A stretch of 64,000 bases of DNA from Stakelama saccharophila (GTDB lineage: Bacteria; Pseudomonadota; Alphaproteobacteria; Sphingomonadales; Sphingomonadaceae), in the NCBI RefSeq assembly GCF_032229225.1, contig NZ_CP135076.1:620001-684000 (forward strand). The letters are read 5' to 3'. The translations under genes were made by a program, and so were the position numbers. Below the pieces are notes generated by a model, which ran no database searches, was not told the DNA's origin, and saw only the letters and a program-made list of their open reading frames with translations. Positions 36,098 through 43,289 of the stretch are shown here, piece by piece (the stretch's first letter is position 1; each line of letters starts with the position of its first letter).

Positions 36098-38614
36098 ATG
36101 AGCGAGAGTGAAGCGTCCGGGTTCAACATCAGTCTGAAGCGCGAAATGCAGGGGATTCGCAGCGAATTCCGCGCGGTGCGCAAGCGCTGGTGGTTCAAGG
36201 TTCTGGCTTGGCTGGCCGTGCTCGCGGGGCTGGGGGCGTTCGCCCTGTGGCTCTTCATCGCCCGCGACCTGCCGTCGGTCCAGCAGTTGAAGGCTTATGA
36301 GCCGCCGCTGCCGACCAACGTCCGCGCGATCGATGGCGAGCCGGTGCATTCCTATGCGCGCGAGCGCCGGATCGTCCTCAGCTATGACGAGTATCCGCCC
36401 TTGCTGGTGAAGGCCTATCTGGCGGCCGAGGACCGGACCTTCTTTCAGCATCACGGCGTCGACATCCCCGGCATCGCCAGCGCGATGTGGACCAATATCA
36501 CCCATAGCGGCCGCCCGGTCGGCGCTTCGACCATCACCCAGCAGGTGGCGAAGAACCTGCTTCTGACCAATCGCGTCAGCTATGTCCGCAAGGCCAAGGA
36601 GGCGATCCTCGCCTGGCGGATCGAGGATGCGCTGACCAAACAGCAGATCCTCGAACTCTATCTCAACCAGATCTTTCTCGGGCGGAACGCCTATGGCGTC
36701 GAAGCCGCCAGCCAGGCCTATTTCGACAAGGATCTCGATCAGCTTTCGCTGGCGCAGATGGCCTATCTGGCGATCCTGCCCAAGGGGCCGGCCAATTACG
36801 ATCCGGAACGGCATACCGAACGTGCGCTGTCGCGGCGCAACTGGGTGCTGGGGGAGATGCGGCGCAACGACTTCATCACCGAAGCGCAGTACCGCGAGGC
36901 GGTGGACCAGCCGCTGGGCGCCGTCAGCCGGCGCATGCCGCGCTACGATCGGGTCGGCGGCTATTTCATCGAGGCGGTGCGGCGCCAGCTCGTCGATGAA
37001 TTCGGCGAGACGGCGGAGGACGGACCGCACAGCGTCTATGCCGGCGGTCTGTGGGTGCGGACCTCGCTCGACCCCGAACTCCAGCGATATGCGCAGAAGG
37101 CGCTGCGTGACGGCCTGATCCGGTTCGATCGCGGCCGCGGCTGGAGCGGCCCGATCCGGGAAACCGACCTGGAGGCGGACGGCGACTGGCGCGGCACCCT
37201 GCTCGGCACCAATGTCGGGACCGACTATGACGATTGGGATGTCGCCATCGTCATCGACAAGGCGGATGGATCGGCCCGGATCGGCTTTGCCGACGGCCGT
37301 ATCGCCGATCTGCCGCGCGGCAATGCGACGATGCCCGTGCGCGGCAAGGGCGGCACCGCCTTCGCGGCGCTGAAGCGCGGGGACGTGATCGCGGTTTCGC
37401 CGGCGGGCGACGATTATCGCCTCCAGTCCATTCCCAGGGTTTCCGGCGGCATGGTGGTCGAGGATCCCAGTTCGGGCCGGGTGATGGCGATGCAGGGCGG
37501 GTTCGATTCGCGCATTCAGGCGTTCAACCGCGCCATCCAGGCCGAACGCCAGCCTGGTTCCACGATCAAGCCGATCGTCTATTCCGCCGCGCTCGAACAG
37601 GGCATGACGCCGGCGACGATCATCATGGACGCGCCATTCTGCGTGGAGCAGGGCGCGGGGCTGGGGCGGAAATGCTTTCGCAACTTCGGCAATGAAGGCG
37701 CCGCCGGCCCGCGCACCATGCGGTGGGGCATCGAACAGTCGCGCAACCTGATGACGGTGCGCGCCGCCCAGCGCACGGGCATCGAACACGTCGTCGACAT
37801 GATTCACCGGCTCGGCGTCAGCGAAAAGAAGCTGCCGCCTTATCTTTCCTACGCGCTGGGTGCGGGCACCACGACCGTCATGCGCATGGTGAACGCCTAT
37901 TCCATCATCGCCAATCACGGCCAGGCGCTCACCCCGACGCTGGTCGATTATGTCCAGGATCGCCAAGGCAAGGTCATCTGGCCGAAAAACTGGCGGCCGT
38001 GCGAACGCTGCAACGCGCCCGACTGGGACGGCAAGGCGATGCCGCGTCCGGTCACCCGCTCGCGCCAGCTCATGGACCCCATCACCGCCTATCAGATGGT
38101 GCATATCACCGAAGGCGTGATCCAGCGCGGCACCGGGCGGCGGCTGCGCAGCCTCGATCGGCCGATGATCGGCAAGACAGGCACCACGACCGGGCCGACC
38201 GACACATGGTTCATCGGCGGCACGCCGCAGATGATCGGCGGCCTTTATGTCGGATACGACAATCCGCGGCCGATGGGCCATTATGCGCAGGGCGCGACGG
38301 TCGCCGCACCGATCTTCCAGGCATTCGCGGAAAAAGCGCTCGAAGATCTGCCCAAACTCGCCTTCCGCGCGCCGCACGGGACGCGGATGGTGAAGATCAA
38401 TCGCATCACCGGCAAGCCGGTCTTCGGCGCGTGGCCCACCGATGCGATCAAGGCGCCGGTGATCTGGGAGGCGTTCAAGCCCGAAAGCGAGCCGCGCCGC
38501 CGCGCCCGCGAACAGGAAGACGAAGCGCCGGAGCCGGCCAAACGGGCGCCGGAGCGCAGGCAGCGGGAGTCCGACGACAGCGACTTCTTGCAAAGACAGG
38601 GCGGAATCTACTAG
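36098..38614 (+). CDS. mrcA: Penicillin-binding protein 1A (bifunctional)
   Basis: An 838-residue peptidoglycan synthase with transglycosylase and transpeptidase domains. One membrane anchor at about 34-55 (VLAWLAVLAGLGAFALWLF). GT51 motifs: AAEDRTFFQHHGVD, GASTITQQVAKN and RKAKEAILAWRIE. Transpeptidase motifs: SxxK in QPGSTIKPIVY (Ser488), SRN in GIEQSRNLMTV, and KTG in MIGKTGTTTGPTDTWF. The C-terminus is charged and probably disordered. It lies in an envelope/translation cluster with the amidase gene and prfB. Confidence 0.95.
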   Translation: MSESEASGFNISLKREMQGIRSEFRAVRKRWWFKVLAWLAVLAGLGAFALWLFIARDLPSVQQLKAYEPPLPTNVRAIDGEPVHSYARERRIVLSYDEYPPLLVKAYLAAEDRTFFQHHGVDIPGIASAMWTNITHSGRPVGASTITQQVAKNLLLTNRVSYVRKAKEAILAWRIEDALTKQQILELYLNQIFLGRNAYGVEAASQAYFDKDLDQLSLAQMAYLAILPKGPANYDPERHTERALSRRNWVLGEMRRNDFITEAQYREAVDQPLGAVSRRMPRYDRVGGYFIEAVRRQLVDEFGETAEDGPHSVYAGGLWVRTSLDPELQRYAQKALRDGLIRFDRGRGWSGPIRETDLEADGDWRGTLLGTNVGTDYDDWDVAIVIDKADGSARIGFADGRIADLPRGNATMPVRGKGGTAFAALKRGDVIAVSPAGDDYRLQSIPRVSGGMVVEDPSSGRVMAMQGGFDSRIQAFNRAIQAERQPGSTIKPIVYSAALEQGMTPATIIMDAPFCVEQGAGLGRKCFRNFGNEGAAGPRTMRWGIEQSRNLMTVRAAQRTGIEHVVDMIHRLGVSEKKLPPYLSYALGAGTTTVMRMVNAYSIIANHGQALTPTLVDYVQDRQGKVIWPKNWRPCERCNAPDWDGKAMPRPVTRSRQLMDPITAYQMVHITEGVIQRGTGRRLRSLDRPMIGKTGTTTGPTDTWFIGGTPQMIGGLYVGYDNPRPMGHYAQGATVAAPIFQAFAEKALEDLPKLAFRAPHGTRMVKINRITGKPVFGAWPTDAIKAPVIWEAFKPESEPRRRAREQEDEAPEPAKRAPERRQRESDDSDFLQRQGGIY

Positions 38615-38736
38615 CGGCCGTGGCGATAGCGAGGGCATCGGCACTACCGCCTGTCCGAAGATTTGACGCAGTCCCGACGCCTGTCCACATTCCGGCAACG
38701 GCGGCCGGGCTGCCCATGACGTGAACGGAGTAACCG

Positions 38737-39864
38737 ATGCGCGCCGAAGCGCAGGCTCATTTGGACAGGATCGACGCGGCCGTGGCGCTGCTCAGGCGTT
38801 TTCTCGACTGGGACAAGGCGCTGCGCCGGCTGGACGAACTCAACGCGCGGGTCGAAGACCAGGCGCTGTGGGACGATCCGAAGCAGGCGCAGGAAGTGAT
38901 GCGTGAGCGCCAGCGCCTGGATGCCGCCATTTCCAGCACGCGCGAGATCGCGGTGGAGCGGGACGATACCGCGGAGCTGATCGAAATGGCAGAGGCCGAG
39001 GGCGATCAGGCGATGGCGGACGAAGGCGTCGCGGCGCTGCAGGCGCTGGCCGAGCGCGCGGAGAAGGACAAGGTGCAGGCCCTGCTCGCCGGCGAGGCGG
39101 ATGCCAACGACACCTATCTGGAAATCCACGCCGGCGCCGGCGGAACGGAAAGCCAGGACTGGGCCGAGATGCTGCAGCGCATGTATCAGCGCTGGGCCGA
39201 GCGGCGCGGGATGAAGGTCGAACTGGTCGACTATCATGCCGGCGAACAGGCGGGCATCAAGTCGGCGACGCTGCTGCTGAAGGGCGAGAACGCCTATGGT
39301 TATGCCAAGACCGAAAGCGGCGTGCACCGGCTGGTGCGCATCTCGCCCTATGACAGCTCGGCCCGGCGGCATACGAGCTTTTCCAGCGTCTGGGTCTATC
39401 CCGTCATCGACGACGATATCGACGTGGAGGTCAACGACAGCGATCTTCGCATCGATACCTATCGCGCGAGCGGCGCGGGCGGGCAGCACATCAACACCAC
39501 CGATTCGGCGGTCCGCATCACCCATCTGCCGACCGGCATCGTCGTCGCCTGCCAGAACCAACGTTCGCAGCACAAGAACCGGGCCGAGGCGATGAAGCAG
39601 CTCAAGGCCCGCCTCTACGAAGCCGAACTGCGCCGGCGCGAGGAAGAGGCCGACGCCGTCAACGCGTGCAAGTCGGACATCGGCTGGGGGCACCAGATCC
39701 GGTCCTATGTGCTGCAACCCTATCAACTCGTGAAGGACCTGCGCACAGGTGTCACGTCGACCAGCCCGTCCGACGTGCTCGACGGCGACCTCGATCCCTT
39801 CATGGCGGCGGCTCTGTCGCAGCGCGTGACGGGGGAGACCGTCGAGGTGGAGGACGTCGACTGA
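38737..39864 (+). CDS. prfB: Peptide chain release factor 2
   Basis: Recognises UGA/UAA and triggers peptide release; 375 residues. The GGQ loop is in [17 protein letters not shown]. The tripeptide anticodon region reads [15 protein letters not shown], with SPY in place of SPF. The frame is continuous from the start, with no internal TGA, so the programmed frameshift known in E. coli prfB is absent. Its stop overlaps the next start by one base (TGATG). Confidence 0.95.
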   Translation: MRAEAQAHLDRIDAAVALLRRFLDWDKALRRLDELNARVEDQALWDDPKQAQEVMRERQRLDAAISSTREIAVERDDTAELIEMAEAEGDQAMADEGVAALQALAERAEKDKVQALLAGEADANDTYLEIHAGAGGTESQDWAEMLQRMYQRWAERRGMKVELVDYHAGEQAGIKSATLLLKGENAYGYAKTESGVHRLVRISPYDSSARRHTSFSSVWVYPVIDDDIDVEVNDSDLRIDTYRASGAGGQHINTTDSAVRITHLPTGIVVACQNQRSQHKNRAEAMKQLKARLYEAELRRREEEADAVNACKSDIGWGHQIRSYVLQPYQLVKDLRTGVTSTSPSDVLDGDLDPFMAAALSQRVTGETVEVEDVD

Positions 39865-40637
39865 TGCGCCTGCGCCCGGCGTTGCTGATCGCGTTCGCGG
39901 CGCTGCCGCCGCTGGCGGCCTGCGACGGCGGTCCTCCGCGGGTGCCGCAACACAATAGCGAGGATGTCGGCGAATTTCCCGCCGCCGACCGGCCGGTCGC
40001 CAGCATCGTTTCCAGCCGATGGTCGAACGAGGAGGCCCGCGACCGGCTGAACGAGGCCGGTGAGGTAATGGACAAGGCCGGCATCAAGCCGGGCATGACG
40101 GTCGCAGACATCGGCGCGGGCGAGGGCTATTACACCATCCGCCTGTCGAAGCGCGTCGGCCCGGACGGCCGCGTGCTGGCGGAGGACATCGTGCCGGAGG
40201 TGCGCGATGCGCTCGCCCAGCGCGTGGCGCGCGAGCGGCTCGACAATGTCAGTGTGCGACTGGGGAAGGCGCAGGACCCGAAGCTGCCGGAAAACAGCTT
40301 CGACCGGATCCTGATGGTCCACATGTATCACGAGATCGAGTCGCCCTACGAATTTCTCTGGCGGATTCGGCCTTCGCTCCGCGCCGACGGGCAGGTGATC
40401 GTGGTCGACGCCGACCGCGAGACGCGCAATCACGGCACGCCGCCGGCGCTGCTCAAATGCGAATTCGCCGCGGTGGGGTACGAACTCGTGCGATTCGAGG
40501 ACATGCCCTCGGCCGGCGGCTACATGGCCGCGTTCCGGGCGCGGGGCGGGCGGCCGGCGCCCGAGGTGATCCGCCCCTGTCGCCTGGCGAGCCATGTCGG
40601 CAATAGTGGCGGAAGCGCCCGCCCGCCCGAAAGCTGA
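39864..40637 (+). CDS. Class I SAM-dependent methyltransferase with a lipoprotein signal
   Basis: A 257-residue protein. The N-terminus [14 protein letters not shown] reads as a lipoprotein signal with lipobox LAAC (Cys20). A methyltransferase core follows: [20 protein letters not shown] (SAM loop), [12 protein letters not shown] and [20 protein letters not shown] methyltransferase behind an export signal is unexpected, because SAM is cytosolic. The start overlaps the prfB stop, so they are co-transcribed. The substrate is unknown. Confidence 0.85.
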   Translation: MRLRPALLIAFAALPPLAACDGGPPRVPQHNSEDVGEFPAADRPVASIVSSRWSNEEARDRLNEAGEVMDKAGIKPGMTVADIGAGEGYYTIRLSKRVGPDGRVLAEDIVPEVRDALAQRVARERLDNVSVRLGKAQDPKLPENSFDRILMVHMYHEIESPYEFLWRIRPSLRADGQVIVVDADRETRNHGTPPALLKCEFAAVGYELVRFEDMPSAGGYMAAFRARGGRPAPEVIRPCRLASHVGNSGGSARPPES

Positions 40638-40678
40638 ACTTGGCGCTGCCGCGATCAGCGGCTAGTCCTTGCCCCGCA

Positions 40679-41473
40679 ATGCGGCAATATCTCGACCTGA
40701 TGCAGCGTGCGCTCGACCACGGCGCAGAACAGTCCGACCGGACCGGCGTCGGCACGCGGTCCGTCTTCGGCCACCAGATGCGCTTCGATCTGGCCGAAGG
40801 ATTCCCGGTGCTGACCACCAAGAAGCTTCACCTGCGCTCGATCATCGTCGAGCTTTTGTGGTTTCTGCGCGGCGACACCAATGTCCGCTGGCTGCAGGAC
40901 CGGAAAGTCAGCATCTGGAACGAATGGGCCGACGAAAACGGCGATCTCGGCCCGGTCTATGGCAAGCAATGGCGCGACTGGCAGGCCGCCGACGGGCGCC
41001 ATATCGACCAGATCGCCGAACTGATCGACACGATCCGGGCGACCCCTGCGTCGCGCCGGCAGATCGTCACCGCCTGGAATCCGGGCGAGCTGCACGCCAT
41101 GGCGCTCAGCCCGTGCCACTGCCTGTTTCAGACGCATGTCGCGAACGGCAAGCTCAGCCTGCAGCTCTACCAGCGCTCGGCGGACATCTTCCTCGGCGTA
41201 CCGTTCAATATCGCCTCCTACGCGCTTCTCACCCACATGCTCGCCCAGCAATGCGATCTGGATGTCGGCGAGTTCATCTGGACCGGCGGCGACTGCCACC
41301 TCTATTCCAACCATCTCGACCAGGCCCGCCAACAGCTCAGCCGCGCGCCCGGCCCGTTGCCGCGCCTGGAAATCCTGTGCAGGCCCGCAGCGATCGATTC
41401 CTACGAATATGAGGATTTCGTGCTCCACGGTTACGAAGCGCAGCCGCACATCAAGGCACCGGTGGCGGTTTGA
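40679..41473 (+). CDS. thyA: Thymidylate synthase ThyA
   Basis: Methylates dUMP to dTMP using methylene-tetrahydrofolate; 264 residues, the same as E. coli ThyA. The catalytic Cys is in [12 protein letters not shown]; other conserved segments are [44 protein letters not shown] and [12 protein letters not shown]. The downstream folA recycles the dihydrofolate it produces, a common pairing. A palindromic repeat separates the two genes. Confidence 0.97.
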   Translation: MRQYLDLMQRALDHGAEQSDRTGVGTRSVFGHQMRFDLAEGFPVLTTKKLHLRSIIVELLWFLRGDTNVRWLQDRKVSIWNEWADENGDLGPVYGKQWRDWQAADGRHIDQIAELIDTIRATPASRRQIVTAWNPGELHAMALSPCHCLFQTHVANGKLSLQLYQRSADIFLGVPFNIASYALLTHMLAQQCDLDVGEFIWTGGDCHLYSNHLDQARQQLSRAPGPLPRLEILCRPAAIDSYEYEDFVLHGYEAQPHIKAPVAV

Positions 41474-41488
41474 TGGCGGCGCCGTCTC

Positions 41489-41615
41489 ATTCCTCCCCTG
41501 GAAGGGGAGGGGAACCAGCCGCAGGCTGGTGGAGGGGTGTTGCCGGCTGCCACGCCGTCATTGCGAGACCCCTCCACCGCGCAAGCGCGGTTCCCTTCCC
41601 CTTGCGGGGGAGGAT
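41489..41615. repeat. Long palindromic repeat (copy B) between thyA and folA
   Basis: About 127 bp, same layout as copy A at 6218-6354: left end TTCCTCCCCTGGAAGGGGAGG, inner GGTGGAGGGGTGT and CCCCTCCACCGCG arms, right end CCCTTCCCCTTGCGGGGGAGG. It fills nearly the whole gap. Its right end supplies the purine-rich sequence directly before the folA ATG. Confidence 0.88.
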
Positions 41616-42092
41616 ATGATCACCTTCTTTCTGGCACGTGCCGACAATGGCGTGATCGGCAAGGACGGGGACTTGCCCTGGCATATCCCCGCCGACCTGA
41701 AGCGGTTCAAGGCCATGACCATGGGCAAGCCGCTCGTCATGGGGCGCAAGACCTTCGAGAGTTTCCCCAGCCTGCTCAAGGGGCGGCGCCATATCGTTCT
41801 GACGCGCGATCGCGACTGGCAGGCGCCGGGGGCCGAGGTCGCGCACAGGCCGGAGGACGCGTTGGCGCTGGCGGGCGAGGGCGAGGTCGCGGTGATCGGC
41901 GGCGCGGAGATCTTCGCCATCTATCGCGACCGGGCCGATCGCGTCGAACTGACGGAGGTTCACTGCGCGCCGGCCGGCGACGCGACCGTACCCGCCTTCG
42001 ATGCCGCCGCGTGGCGCGAAACTGTCCGTGAGGACCATTTGGCGGAAGGCGAGCGCCCCGCGTTCAGCTTCGTTACGCTGGAACGGCGCTGA
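41616..42092 (+). CDS. folA: Dihydrofolate reductase
   Basis: Reduces dihydrofolate to tetrahydrofolate with NADPH; 158 residues, close to E. coli FolA (159). Features are FLARADNGVIGKDGDLPWHI (substrate Asp region), LKRFKAMTMGKPLVMGRKTF and EVAVIGGAEIFAIY. The ATG at 41616 is the only start giving the family N-terminus, and its GGGGGAGGAT ribosome region belongs to repeat copy B. It may be co-transcribed with thyA through the repeat. Confidence 0.95.
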   Translation: MITFFLARADNGVIGKDGDLPWHIPADLKRFKAMTMGKPLVMGRKTFESFPSLLKGRRHIVLTRDRDWQAPGAEVAHRPEDALALAGEGEVAVIGGAEIFAIYRDRADRVELTEVHCAPAGDATVPAFDAAAWRETVREDHLAEGERPAFSFVTLERR

Positions 42093-42136
42093 AAGCGATT
42101 TGGCAGTGACGGGCTTCGTCCCTATAGGCCGCGGCC

Positions 42137-43066
42137 ATGAAACGGCTTGACGGCGGCTCGGCGGTTCCGCCCGAACTGCGCGGCGGCATCGTCGCACTCG
42201 GCAATTTCGACGGATTCCATCTCGGCCACCAGGCGGTGGCGGGCCGCGCGATCTCATGGGCGAAGACGCAAGGCCGGCCGGCGATCGTCGCGACCTTCGA
42301 TCCGCATCCGGTACGGTATTTCAGGCCCGACGCGCCGCCGTTCCGCCTCACCACGCTCGACCAGCGCCAGCGCCTGTTCGCCGAAGCGGGGGCGGACGCG
42401 ATGCTGGTCTTCCACTTCGATGCAGATCTTGCCGGCCTGCCCGCGCGCGCGTTCGCGCGAACGCGGCTGGTCGACAGGATCGGCGTCGGCGGCGTGGTCA
42501 CGGGCGACGACTTCACCTTCGGCAAGGGGCGCGACGGCGACGTGTCGGTGCTCCACGCGCTGGGCGAGGAGCTGGGTTTCGGCGTCGCTACCGTGTCTCC
42601 CGTCGCCGATGATGGCGACATCGTCTCCTCCAGCCGCATCCGCGAATTGCTGAAGCAGGGCCGACCGCGCGATGCAGCGGCGCTTCTTACCCGGCCCTTC
42701 GCCATCGAGGGCGTGGTCGAGCCCGGCGCGAAGCTGGGTCGCGAACTGGGCTTTCCCACCGCCAATATCCGCCTGGTCAACTATCTGCGTCCCAGATTCG
42801 GCATCTATGCCGTGCGGGGGCGCCTACCCGACGGGCGCATCGTCGATGGCGCGGCGAATCTCGGCATCCGCCCCAGCTTCGACCCGCCGGTAGAGTTGCT
42901 GGAACCCTATTTCTTCGACTTTTCCGGCGATCTCTACGGGCAGACCATCGAGGTCGAACTCATCGAATATCTGCGCGAGGAAGAAAAGTTCGACGATCTC
43001 GAGGCGCTAAAGGCCCGGATGGCCGACGATTGCGAGCGGGCGCAAAAGGTATTGGCGTCGATATAA
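42137..43066 (+). CDS. ribF: Bifunctional riboflavin kinase/FAD synthetase RibF
   Basis: Makes FMN and FAD from riboflavin; 309 residues. The N-terminal adenylyltransferase domain has LGNFDGFHLGHQAV and FDPHPVRYF, and SSSRIRELLKQG. The C-terminal kinase domain has GRELGFPTANI and YLREEEKFDDLEALKARM. It lies between folA and ileS, the standard order ahead of ileS-lspA. Confidence 0.96.
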   Translation: MKRLDGGSAVPPELRGGIVALGNFDGFHLGHQAVAGRAISWAKTQGRPAIVATFDPHPVRYFRPDAPPFRLTTLDQRQRLFAEAGADAMLVFHFDADLAGLPARAFARTRLVDRIGVGGVVTGDDFTFGKGRDGDVSVLHALGEELGFGVATVSPVADDGDIVSSSRIRELLKQGRPRDAAALLTRPFAIEGVVEPGAKLGRELGFPTANIRLVNYLRPRFGIYAVRGRLPDGRIVDGAANLGIRPSFDPPVELLEPYFFDFSGDLYGQTIEVELIEYLREEEKFDDLEALKARMADDCERAQKVLASI

Positions 43067-43068
43067 TC

Positions 43069-43203
43069 GTTTCGCGCGGAGACGCGGAGGCGCGGGTCGT
43101 GATGCGGCGAAGCCGCTTCGAAAGTCTTATGGTGCTGTGCAAACGGAGCGTTGCTGACGAGGCGCGGCGCTGCGGCCATCATCTCCGCGCCTCCGCGCGA
43201 ACA
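43069..43203. repeat. Palindromic repeat between ribF and ileS
   Basis: An inverted repeat with arms GTTTCGCGCGGAGACGCGG (from 43069) and ATCTCCGCGCCTCCGCGCGA (ending 43200), separated by about 85 bp. It covers most of the 223-bp gap. It belongs to a family distinct from copies A-C. Confidence 0.8.
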
Positions 43204-43289
43204 ACCTTTTCTTCCCCGGTTTCTCGAAACACCGCACCCGCACACACCTGTTTCCCTGACGCGCAACCTCGGCTAAACGCCCACATTCC

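Noticed and set aside
35897-38698. Long antisense open frame opposite PBP1A (933 codons)
   Set aside because: PBP1A is clear on the plus strand with all catalytic motifs; the antisense product has no recognisable domain.
38737-38850. Programmed frameshift in prfB
   Set aside because: The frame is continuous with no in-frame TGA and no CTTTGA slippery site near the start.
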